A DNA stretch of 32,210 bases from the IMG/VR virus record IMGVR_UViG_3300027743_000066, positions 1 through 32,210 of that record; one strand, given 5' to 3'. The notes under the pieces are model-generated. The model was not told where the DNA came from, searched no databases, and saw only the letters and a program-made list of their open reading frames with translations. The position numbers and the translations under genes are program-made. Below, piece after piece: positions 23,202 through 28,814 of this stretch (its first letter is position 1; every line of letters starts with the position of its first letter). This DNA is from a virus.

Positions 23202-23353
23202 CCCTTGCGCTTGCTGCCCTTGCGGGCCTTCGCCTTGTCGGCGGCGACGAACTCGCTGGCGACCCGCTGGGGAATACCGAGCTTCTTTGCGAACTTCGGA
23301 TCGTGCGCCGCGGCGGCCATCGTGCGCTTCTGCTTCGGGGTCTTGCTAGGCAT
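23198..23353 (-). CDS. Small basic conserved phage protein
   Basis: The 51-residue protein starts MPSKTPKQKRTMAAAAHDPK. It continues with FAKKLGIPQRVASEFVAADK and a Lys/Arg-rich tail. The form 'MPSKSxKQxRxMxAxAHxPxFAKKxGVPxxVAxEFVxAD' is common in many phages. It is of unknown function and possibly binds nucleic acid. Confidence 0.75.
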   Translation of the reverse strand: MPSKTPKQKRTMAAAAHDPKFAKKLGIPQRVASEFVAADKAKARKGSKRKG

Positions 23354-23831
23354 GGGAGTTCTCCTTTGCGTAGATGGTGCCGAGCGCGGCCGACCACGTT
23401 GCCCCGACCGGCAACTCGCCCGCCTTCGACAGGCTCTTGAACTCATCAAAACTCACGTTCTTGTGCAAGACCGCGCGACCGGCGAAGCGATCGAGCGCCT
23501 GCTGCTGCTTGATCTGGAACGGCGCCGGGCCGGTGCTGCGATACGGCTCGATCGGCGCGGCAATGCGCTTGACGTCGCGCAGCGGCAGCACATCCTGGAT
23601 GCGGCGCGCCTCGCGCATGAACTCGGGCATCGAGGGGGCGAAGGTAAAGCCCTGCCCCTCGACCGTTCCGGCTTGAAAGTTCTTGCAGGCTTCCTGTGCC
23701 GCCCGATCGCTAATGCCGTCCGTTTCGAGTTGCTGGCGGTAGGTCGATAGTGCGGCCTTTAAATCCTTCGCGTTGCTCTGCGGAAAGACGTTCCACATTG
23801 CCATGATGTCGGCCGCTGTCTTCTTGTCCAT
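23346..23831 (-). CDS. Hypothetical replication-region protein
   Basis: The 161-residue protein is preceded by AAGGAAA. Helical N terminus: ADIMAMWNVFPQSNAKDLKA; the middle has MPEFMREARRIQDVL; the C terminus ends SKAGELPVGATWSAALGTIY. Its start lies 122 bases inside the end of the replication-initiator-like gene. By position it might be a helicase loader or partner of the initiator, as lambda P is for O, but no AAA+ or loader motif is visible. Confidence 0.65.
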   Translation of the reverse strand: MDKKTAADIMAMWNVFPQSNAKDLKAALSTYRQQLETDGISDRAAQEACKNFQAGTVEGQGFTFAPSMPEFMREARRIQDVLPLRDVKRIAAPIEPYRSTGPAPFQIKQQQALDRFAGRAVLHKNVSFDEFKSLSKAGELPVGATWSAALGTIYAKENSHA

Positions 23832-24531
23832 TGTCGTTTCCTTGGTTGCTAAAGTTTTCGTCGAGCCACTCGCCGAGAATGTCGCCGTTGTCCTTCTTGC
23901 CGCCGCGCACCGTCTGGTCCTCCCAGCGATCCTGATTGAGCCAGGTCGCCGGGTTGCACCAGTTGCGATCGTCGCGCTTGTTCACGTAACGCTGCAGCCC
24001 AGCCATGATGACATCGACCTCGGCCCGCGTGACCGCCTTGTCCCATGCCTTCCTGCCAGCGCCCTTGCCGGTTTTGTTCGGGTACAGGCTCCAGAACGCA
24101 TCGAACGCCTGTTGCGCTAACGTTTGCAAACGTTGGCTAACGTTGGGCTGCAACTCAGGGTCGGGCTGTAACGTGACGTCACGTGACGTCACGTGACTAG
24201 GCGTCTTACTTTCAGACGTTTCAGACGCCTTAAGACGCGATTCAGACGCTTTAAGACGCTGGTAATAGCGCGCATTGCGCTCCTGGCGGGCCGTCCGCTG
24301 CCGCGCCTCCTTGAAAATCTCCAGAACCCCAACAATCTGAGCAGCCGTCAGCCCAAGTGTTTCGAGTTTGCGGATCAGGTCGAGGGGCATGGCGTCTTTC
24401 GCTGTTTGCGGGTCGAAAATCGGCCGTCCGTGGGCTGCTAGTGCTAACTCATCTACCTTCACTAGGCTTTTGACTGTTGGTGAGTTCTGAGCGAAGGGCA
24501 AAGGAGGACTAAGCCCCGTGCCTTGCGACAT
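23710..24531 (-). CDS. Replication initiation protein-like (phage O-like C-terminal domain)
   Basis: The protein has 273 residues. The N-terminal half contains LDLIRKLETLGLTAAQIVGV and a basic stretch. The central region is low complexity and includes RLKASE repeats encoded by the iterons. The C-terminal domain reads AFDAFWSLYPNKTGKGAGRK, then AWDKAV and NPATWLNQDRWEDQT, the pattern typical of phage replication O-like proteins. It should bind the repeats lying inside its own gene and start leftward replication. The end overlaps the next gene by 122 bases. Confidence 0.75.
   Translation of the reverse strand: MSQGTGLSPPLPFAQNSPTVKSLVKVDELALAAHGRPIFDPQTAKDAMPLDLIRKLETLGLTAAQIVGVLEIFKEARQRTARQERNARYYQRLKASESRLKASETSESKTPSHVTSRDVTLQPDPELQPNVSQRLQTLAQQAFDAFWSLYPNKTGKGAGRKAWDKAVTRAEVDVIMAGLQRYVNKRDDRNWCNPATWLNQDRWEDQTVRGGKKDNGDILGEWLDENFSNQGNDNGQEDSGRHHGNVERLSAEQREGFKGRTIDLPPATRNGRH
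24119..24259. repeat. Iteron/palindrome cluster inside the initiator gene: putative replication origin
   Basis: The cluster holds a perfect 16-base palindrome AACGTTTGCAAACGTT. Tandem ACGTGACGTC units follow, each containing the palindrome GTGACGTCAC. Then come five TTMAGACG(C) repeats starting at 24211, 24220, 24230, 24241 and 24251. Lambdoid phages carry their origin iterons inside the O gene in the same way. Confidence 0.6.
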
Positions 24532-24713
24532 CCGAGGTTCAGCCCCTGCCCTGCACGATCCTGACTGCCGGAGCCGTCCGTCGCTTTGGGGGCCAGGACG
24601 TATCAGTCCGCCTGACCTTAGCCACTACTATTCGGGATCCTGATAATCCCGGCAGACGACCCTTTGGCTTACGGAGTGGGTCTTGTCTTTGTCTGCGCCC
24701 CATACTAAACATG

Positions 24714-24739
24714 ACGTTATATCCATTTGGATACAACGT
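24714..24739. promoter_or_regulatory. 26-base near-perfect palindrome, probable repressor operator
   Basis: The arms ACGTTATATCC and GGATACAACGT are complementary except at one position and are separated by ATTT. Such dyads are typical binding sites of dimeric phage repressors. No clear promoter boxes were matched beside it. Confidence 0.55.
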
Positions 24740-24777
24740 TCTGGCTGGTATCCGTCTTCAACCGAACAGCCAAATCG

Positions 24778-24805
24778 AAGCCTCGGCCCCCACCGGTCGG
24801 GGCTT
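24778..24805. terminator. Bidirectional hairpin terminator candidate
   Basis: AAGCC pairs with GGCTT and an inner GCCCC pairs with GGGGC. Rightward, TTCTTCGTTT follows; leftward, CGATTT follows. It lies 145 bases beyond the end of the leftward DUF1064 gene and could stop that transcript. Confidence 0.5.
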
Positions 24806-24873
24806 CTTCGTTTAGAAAACATCACATCACGCCGAAGCGCAAACGGATCTTCACCCGGCTTACGAAATCTCCG

Positions 24874-24882
24874 TTATCCACA
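24874..24882 (+). promoter_or_regulatory. Perfect DnaA box
   Basis: TTATCCACA matches the strong DnaA-box consensus exactly. A single box may occur by chance, but it lies between the replication gene and GCGCAATT repeats. Confidence 0.55.
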
Positions 24883-24917
24883 GGTGGGATACTAGTCGGC
24901 AAGCCCAATTGCCCGGC

Positions 24918-24949
24918 CGCGCAATTCACCCGCGCAATTCCGCGCAATT
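24918..24949. repeat. Three CGCGCAATT direct repeats
   Basis: CGCGCAATT begins at 24918, 24931 and 24941, with a related CCCAATT just before. The last copy runs into the stop codon of the nuclease-like gene. They may be iterons or regulator sites. Confidence 0.5.
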
Positions 24950-25319
24950 AATCCGCAAGCTCGATCGTAATCCCCAGAAACGCCTCAACCAGCTTCTTCT
25001 TGAGCCGGAACACAGGCGTCTGAACGCCCTTCACGTCAATTACCCGCCGCCTCTTCTCCGCCACGTCCCAGAACGTGAAGTCCGCCTTCCAGGTCGTGAT
25101 CACCTGCCCCTTCGGACCGAACACCACGAACGGCTCCTGCATCTTCACGTCGGTCACCTCACCGAGTCGGTCACGGAGTTTAAGCTGGGAATAGTACGCC
25201 GCCTCAGCCTTGCTATCGAAAGCAATTCCATCGACCCACGTCCGCTTGGCACCGTACTTGTGCAGCCGCTTCTTGCCCTCCGCCAGCGCCGCAGCCCACA
25301 GGTCACTCTGCACGGTCAT
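24948..25319 (-). CDS. DUF1064 PD-(D/E)XK nuclease-like protein
   Basis: The protein has 123 residues. It matches the DUF1064 pattern: KYGAKRTWVDGIAFDSKAEA with acidic residue Glu39, then VITTWKADFTFWD with Asp80 and VIDVKGVQTP with Asp95 and Lys97. The order Glu...Asp...DxK fits a PD-(D/E)XK nuclease core. Phage members are thought to act on recombination or replication intermediates. It overlaps the next upstream gene by four bases. Confidence 0.82.
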   Translation of the reverse strand: MTVQSDLWAAALAEGKKRLHKYGAKRTWVDGIAFDSKAEAAYYSQLKLRDRLGEVTDVKMQEPFVVFGPKGQVITTWKADFTFWDVAEKRRRVIDVKGVQTPVFRLKKKLVEAFLGITIELAD

Positions 25320-25573
25320 GGCTTGTCCCTCAGTTGCCGCGCCGCAATCGACGCCGCAACACGCTCCTGAAAACGACGCTTGCGGGTAGCCTCCCGATCA
25401 GCCTTGGCCACCGCCCGTTCAGCCTTGGCGACATCAGCGGCCTTTGCCGCAAGCACGGCCTCGACAGCTTCAAGACGCGCCTCAAAACGCGCCAGCGCCG
25501 CGGCCTGGTCCTGATAGGCGCCAGCAATCCGCTGGTAGCGGGCCTTCCAGCGCGTTTCTTCATCGTCAGGCAT
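25316..25573 (-). CDS. Hypothetical coiled-coil protein
   Basis: The 85-residue protein is almost entirely helical and Ala/Arg-rich (FEARLEAVEAVLAAKAADVA, then KAERAVAKADREATRKR). It is probably a coiled coil. It overlaps the Cro-like gene and the DUF1064 gene. No family is recognised. Confidence 0.65.
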   Translation of the reverse strand: MPDDEETRWKARYQRIAGAYQDQAAALARFEARLEAVEAVLAAKAADVAKAERAVAKADREATRKRRFQERVAASIAARQLRDKP

Positions 25574-25763
25574 CCGCCTTCGCCCGCGCCTTCATGGCGT
25601 CCAGCACCCGGCGCTTGGTCGCCTCGCGCGGCTCTCGGCCGGATCGAAGGTCAGCTACGAAGTTGGGATCGCTCGCGTAATCGCGGCCGAACGTCGTTGC
25701 CGACAGGCCGTGGTCCTGCATGTATTGCTCGACGCGCTTGCGGAATGTGGTCAAAGTCATCAT
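25566..25763 (-). CDS. Small Cro-like DNA-binding protein
   Basis: The protein has 65 residues (ATGATG start; either Met possible). The sequence TLTTFRKRVEQYMQDHGLSA, then TTFGRDYASDPNFVADLRSG and REPREATKRRVLDAM, follows the compact HTH family often found beside phage control regions of rhizobia and Rhodobacterales. It probably represses the divergent promoters next to it. GGAGG lies upstream of the start, inside a hairpin. Confidence 0.75.
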   Translation of the reverse strand: MMTLTTFRKRVEQYMQDHGLSATTFGRDYASDPNFVADLRSGREPREATKRRVLDAMKARAKADA

Positions 25764-25766
25764 GGC

Positions 25767-25797
25767 TGTTGGTAACCTCCAACAAAAAAAATGTCAA
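25767..25797 (-). promoter_or_regulatory. Leftward promoter and SD-containing inverted repeat of the Cro-like gene
   Basis: TTGACA and TACCAA lie 17 bases apart on the minus strand. TGTTGG and CCAACA form an inverted repeat (25767-25784) around the GGAGG site, with the ATG three bases further on. A transcript from this promoter would start at or next to the ATG, so the dyad is more likely an operator than an mRNA hairpin. Confidence 0.5.
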
Positions 25798-25843
25798 TGT
25801 ACGAAAATAATCATTGACGAGCGTGTTGGGAATGTCCTACACG
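25793..25843 (+). promoter_or_regulatory. Rightward promoter of the peptide/early operon with operator-like dyads
   Basis: TTGACG (25814-25819) and TACACG (25838-25843) have an 18-base spacer containing TTGGGAATGTCCTA. GTCAATG and CATTGAC (25793-25818) form a dyad that joins the two divergent -35 boxes. The AT-rich stretch between them is the least GC-rich short segment nearby. Confidence 0.55.
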
Positions 25844-25874
25844 TTCAGCCATCGTCAACCAAGGAAATGGACCC

Positions 25875-26009
25875 ATGAAGAAACTGATTATCGCCCTCGC
25901 CGCCCTGACCGCTTTGGGCAGCATCGCCTACGCTGGTACCTGCAACAGCAACTGCCGCTGGGTCGGAAACCCGGTGAATCAGTGGCAGTGCACCCAGACC
26001 TGCAATTGA
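25875..26009 (+). CDS. Secreted four-cysteine peptide (44 residues)
   Basis: AAGGAA lies before the ATG. The signal peptide MKKLIIALAALTALGSIAYA has a basic start, a hydrophobic core and an AYA cleavage site. The mature part is about 24 residues and holds four cysteines in the pattern CNSNC - 11 residues - CTQTC. This CX3C...CX3C spacing resembles disulfide-stapled helical hairpins. The product should be exported to the periplasm or beyond. It is the first rightward gene from the control region, so it could be expressed early or in lysogeny, for example in exclusion or host interaction; the role is unknown. Confidence 0.75.
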   Translation: MKKLIIALAALTALGSIAYAGTCNSNCRWVGNPVNQWQCTQTCN

Positions 26010-26025
26010 GTTAGGCGGGGGAGAA

Positions 26026-26061
26026 GGGGGATGCGGGCAAGGCCACTCGCTCACATCCCCC
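26026..26061 (+). terminator. Hairpin after the peptide gene (terminator or attenuator)
   Basis: GGGGGATG and CATCCCCC form an eight-base-pair stem with a 20-base loop, followed by the weakly T-rich GACTGCTTCTTTC. It could partly separate the peptide gene from the downstream operon. Confidence 0.45.
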
Positions 26062-26091
26062 GACTGCTTCTTTCAACCAAGAAAGACGGCC

Positions 26092-26286
26092 ATGAAACAA
26101 CACATTCACGTTTCGAGCAAGAGCTATCGCCTGCCGCACGCGCCCTCCTACGTGGTGTTGGTGATGCCGGAAGGCGCCGAGCGGGGCGAATATTACCGGG
26201 TCGGCGCATACGCCCTGAACCGGCTGGAAGAGGGCGACACGCCCGACGATCTGGGCCTTGAGCCCATCAATGCGGAGGACGAGTGA
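26092..26286 (+). CDS. Hypothetical small protein
   Basis: The 64-residue protein opens MKQHIHVSSKSYRLPHAPSY. It continues with VVLVMPEGAERGEYYRVGAY and an acidic tail. No domain is recognised. A CAACCAAGAAA leader lies upstream and the stop shares a base with the next ATG. Confidence 0.65.
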   Translation: MKQHIHVSSKSYRLPHAPSYVVLVMPEGAERGEYYRVGAYALNRLEEGDTPDDLGLEPINAEDE

Positions 26287-26552
26287 TGGCTTACGCTATC
26301 GACGAAATGCTGGATACGCTTGAGAAGAAAAACGAGGCACTCGAAGACGAAGCCAACCGCCTCGCTCAGGAACTCGACCTTCGGCAGTCGGAACTGCGCC
26401 GTGCGCGCGCCGCTCTGGAGGAATGCCTCGAATATTTCCAGGAACGCCAGGACGGCGAGTACATCGACGGGAAACCGGTCGGAAACCAACCCATGCGTAT
26501 GGCTTCTATGATTGAAGAGGCTCTAGGGAGAGGAGGCCGGTATGGCCTCTAA
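26286..26552 (+). CDS. Hypothetical coiled-coil protein
   Basis: The 88-residue protein has a long heptad-like helix (MLDTLEKKNEALEDEANRLA, then QELDLRQSELRRARAALEEC). A C-terminal part GKPVGNQPMRMASMIEEALG follows. ATG is preferred over an in-frame GTG three bases earlier because it forms TGATG. No function is known. Confidence 0.65.
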   Translation: MAYAIDEMLDTLEKKNEALEDEANRLAQELDLRQSELRRARAALEECLEYFQERQDGEYIDGKPVGNQPMRMASMIEEALGRGGRYGL

Positions 26553-27024
26553 ACTGACTAAGGACGGCGAACCCTTTCGCTTCTATTGCGACGTGGTTTT
26601 GCCCTACGACGGCGACGAATGCTTGATCTGGCCCTACGGGAGAACTGGTCGAGGCTATGCCAGAGTGCGGGCGGATGGAAAGGAACAGTACGTCTACCGG
26701 CTTCTCTGCGAGGAACGGGACGGGCCTCCTCCGACGCCAAAGCATCAGGCAGCGCACAGTTGCGGTAAGGGACGTGCGGGCTGCGTTAACAAGCGCCACG
26801 TCCGTTGGGCCACTCGCTCCGAGAACGAAGCCGACAAGGTTCTGCACGGGACAAGCAATCGCGGCTCCCGCCAAGGGGGAGCAAGGCTTACGGAAGCGGA
26901 CGTTCTTAAAATCAAGTCCATGAAGGGACAGTTCACAACCACCGAAATTGCGAGGCAGTTCGGTGTCGCCCGAATGACGATTGGGTGCATCTTTAACGGA
27001 AGGTCATGGCGTCATGTCGGATGA
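26542..27024 (+). CDS. HNH homing endonuclease (HNH_3 type), paralogue 1
   Basis: The protein has 160 residues, with GGAGG before the ATG. The N-terminal segment has DECLIWPYGRTGRGYARVRA. The HNH core is HQAAHSCGKGRAGCVNKRHV, followed by RWATRSENEADKVLHGTSNR. A C-terminal HTH reads TTTEIARQFGVARMTIGCIF. It shares this layout with the genes at 28801 and 9528, so it is probably a free-standing homing endonuclease. Confidence 0.88.
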   Translation: MASKLTKDGEPFRFYCDVVLPYDGDECLIWPYGRTGRGYARVRADGKEQYVYRLLCEERDGPPPTPKHQAAHSCGKGRAGCVNKRHVRWATRSENEADKVLHGTSNRGSRQGGARLTEADVLKIKSMKGQFTTTEIARQFGVARMTIGCIFNGRSWRHVG

Positions 27025-27202
27025 AATCGATAGCTCGCACAACGAATACATGGCCCGCAGTGCCATCCGCGCCCTGCTCCAGGAGCACCACGGCAATCGC
27101 TTCACTGTCGAGGCGAAACTCTCAATCTGGATCATGGAAGAATACCGAGCTTGGCTCGGCCCCGCAGCACATCCCGCAGCACATAAGGATAAGACCCCAT
27201 GA
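27014..27202 (+). CDS. Hypothetical small protein
   Basis: The 62-residue protein opens MSDEIDSSHNEYMARSAIRA and continues LLQEHHGNRFTVEAKLSIWI. Helical and acidic, with no recognised family. It overlaps the HNH gene by 11 bases and the next gene by four. Confidence 0.6.
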   Translation: MSDEIDSSHNEYMARSAIRALLQEHHGNRFTVEAKLSIWIMEEYRAWLGPAAHPAAHKDKTP

Positions 27203-27852
27203 GCACGCTAGACCCCCGCATCGAAAAACTCCGCGTCGAGTATGGTCTCGAGAGGACCGATTTCTGGGAGTTGCCGCAGAAGAAAGGCACATGGCTGGTG
27301 AAGCATTCCGCCCTCGAAACGGTCGCGGCCAAGGCCAACATCACCTTCGACCTGCCGGAAATCATCGAGGCGCGCACGGCCGACAAGATCGCCGTCATTG
27401 TCGCCCGCGGCTTCAGGGGCGAGCGTTCCGAATGGTCGTTCGGCGAAGCCTCCCCGCTTAACAACAAAAACTCATATCCTTTCGCGATGGCCGAAAAACG
27501 AGCCAAAGACCGCGTGATCCTGAAACTGGCCGGGTTGCATGGGCTGGTCTACAGCGAGGATGAAATAGCCGACGAGGAACCGCGCCGGTCGAGCGCCTCC
27601 CTGAAGCGCGAAAGCTCGTGGCCGCAGTTCGCGCCGGAACTGGCCGAGGTGTCGAACGAGATCCAGCTACAGAACTTCGTTGCCGCTTGGCGCAAGATCG
27701 CGATCGACGAGCAGTGGAACGCCTCGTTCAAGGAGACGGCAAAAGACCTCATTGACGGCAAGCGGGCCGAACTGGCGAAGCCTGTGGCGGATGATGATAC
27801 ATTCCCCGGCGACAAGCCGAACGCCTACGAGAGCGCCTTCAGGGCAGGCTGA
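27199..27852 (+). CDS. Conserved phage protein, probable DNA recombination/annealing role
   Basis: The protein has 217 residues. The N-terminal domain has WLVKHSALETVAAKANITFD, ADKIAVIVARGFRGERSEWS and, further on, NSYPFAMAEKRAKDRVILKL before AGLHGLVYSEDE. The 'YPxxMAEKRAxxRxxLxLxGLxGxVYSEDE' pattern occurs in phage proteins near recombination genes and resembles Rad52-like annealing proteins. The C-terminal third is variable and charged. The function is inferred from this resemblance and from its place in the early operon. Confidence 0.6.
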   Translation: MSTLDPRIEKLRVEYGLERTDFWELPQKKGTWLVKHSALETVAAKANITFDLPEIIEARTADKIAVIVARGFRGERSEWSFGEASPLNNKNSYPFAMAEKRAKDRVILKLAGLHGLVYSEDEIADEEPRRSSASLKRESSWPQFAPELAEVSNEIQLQNFVAAWRKIAIDEQWNASFKETAKDLIDGKRAELAKPVADDDTFPGDKPNAYESAFRAG

Positions 27853-28268
27853 TGGCAAAGAAGCCTGACAAGCCCGTCTATGCGTACATCCGTCAGGGCG
27901 ACACGCTCGTCCCTGAGATGGACATGGACAAGCGCGCCCTCGACGGCGTGGCCCAAGGCCAGCGGGTGCGTGTGGAAATCAGGGAATGGCGCAACCTAGA
28001 CCGCCTGCGCGCCTACTGGGCAATGCTGCATGACGTGGTGGTGGCAACTGAGGCCGCCCCCGTGGCTGAGAAGCTGCACGAAGTCCTGAAGCTCGAGACC
28101 GGCTTTGTTGACACCATCCGCCTTCCCAACGGGATGCGCGTTGCCATCCCGGCGTCTATTGCGCTCGACAAGATGGACGAGCCGGACTTCATCACCTTTT
28201 TCCAGAGCGCCGAGCGGTGGCTTGCCGCCACCTACGGCTATGTTCCAAAGCCAGAAAGGGTGAAGTGA
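27852..28268 (+). CDS. DUF1367/NinB-like early protein
   Basis: The protein has 138 residues. The core WRNLDRLRAYWAMLHDVVVA is followed by EKLHEVLKLETGFVDTIRLP and FITFFQSAERWLAATYGYVP. This N-x-x-x-x-R-x-YWAML...LH..LKL arrangement is seen in DUF1367 and NinB-related phage proteins that take part in recombination. The match is by eye and of moderate strength. It is joined to both neighbours by TGATG. Confidence 0.6.
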   Translation: MAKKPDKPVYAYIRQGDTLVPEMDMDKRALDGVAQGQRVRVEIREWRNLDRLRAYWAMLHDVVVATEAAPVAEKLHEVLKLETGFVDTIRLPNGMRVAIPASIALDKMDEPDFITFFQSAERWLAATYGYVPKPERVK

Positions 28269-28447
28269 TGGAACGCCCATATCACGAAAAGGCGAAGCTT
28301 GAGGCCGAACTCGCCGAGGCGCGGGCGCAGATCGCGGAAAAGGATGCGGCGCTGCGGAAGATCGCGGAGAGCGGTGAATACACGACAGGCGACGGCCATG
28401 CGGACTGCGTTGCCATCGCGAAAGCCGCCCTTGGAGGTGCGTCATGA
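28268..28447 (+). CDS. Hypothetical small coiled-coil protein
   Basis: The 59-residue protein contains the helix LEAELAEARAQIAEKDAALR. It then has TTGDGHADCVAIAKAALG, a common ending in phage early ORFs. The ELAEARAQIA part is repeated in the gene two places downstream. Function unknown. Confidence 0.65.
   Translation: MERPYHEKAKLEAELAEARAQIAEKDAALRKIAESGEYTTGDGHADCVAIAKAALGGAS
28307..28337 (+). repeat. 31-base direct repeat encoding ELAEARAQIA (copy 1)
   Basis: Thirty of 31 bases match 28734-28764. Both copies lie in frame in different small coiled-coil genes, pointing to recent duplication or recombination. Confidence 0.8.
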
Positions 28448-28626
28448 ACGACAAACTGGAAGCCCTTTTGAATGCCCTGACGAAAGGGCGCAAGCAACTC
28501 GACCAAGACGGCATCATGGTTGGCGTATCGCGACAGGCTTTGGATGAAGCAATAGCGAGGATCAAACACCTGACCGAGGCATTGGAGCGGCGCGGAGAGA
28601 TACTCTACGGGCGAGAGGACGATTGA
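28444..28626 (+). CDS. Hypothetical small helical protein
   Basis: The 60-residue protein opens MNDKLEALLNALTKGRKQLD and has a C-terminal helix ALDEAIARIKHLTEALERRG. It overlaps the preceding stop as ATGA. No family is recognised. Confidence 0.6.
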   Translation: MNDKLEALLNALTKGRKQLDQDGIMVGVSRQALDEAIARIKHLTEALERRGEILYGREDD

Positions 28627-28814
28627 TGGGCATCACCTTTGGCGACCACCTCATTGACAGCGGCTACCACGACATCACGCCGGAACAGGAGCGCAGCATG
28701 ACCGACGAACAGGAAATCCTGAAACTGGCGCTGGAACTCGCGGAGGCGCGGGCGCAGATCGCGGCCCTGAAAGAACAGCTTGCGAAAAAGGAGGGCGGCG
28801 ATGCGGTACTATAG
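28626..28814 (+). CDS. Hypothetical small coiled-coil protein
   Basis: The protein has 62 residues. A short N-terminal part (MGITFGDHLIDSGYHDITPE) precedes a helix LKLALELAEARAQIAALKEQ, which carries the shared repeat. Its end overlaps the next HNH gene and supplies that gene's AAGGAGGG site. Confidence 0.6.
   Translation: MGITFGDHLIDSGYHDITPEQERSMTDEQEILKLALELAEARAQIAALKEQLAKKEGGDAVL
28734..28764 (+). repeat. 31-base direct repeat encoding ELAEARAQIA (copy 2)
   Basis: This is the partner of 28307-28337, with one mismatch. Confidence 0.8.

Larger units (their letters stand above)
24532..24947. other. 416-base non-coding control region
   Basis: The short frames here have no convincing ribosome-binding sites or protein-like composition. 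The region holds an inverted repeat CGGGAT/ATCCCG at 24633-24651, a large palindrome, a bidirectional hairpin, a DnaA box and GCGCAATT repeats, each listed separately. It separates the leftward replication gene from the leftward nuclease-like gene. Confidence 0.6.

Noticed and set aside
24683-24951. Short rightward frames in the control region
   Set aside because: No ribosome-binding sites; they run across the palindrome, hairpin and DnaA box and have no protein-like pattern.
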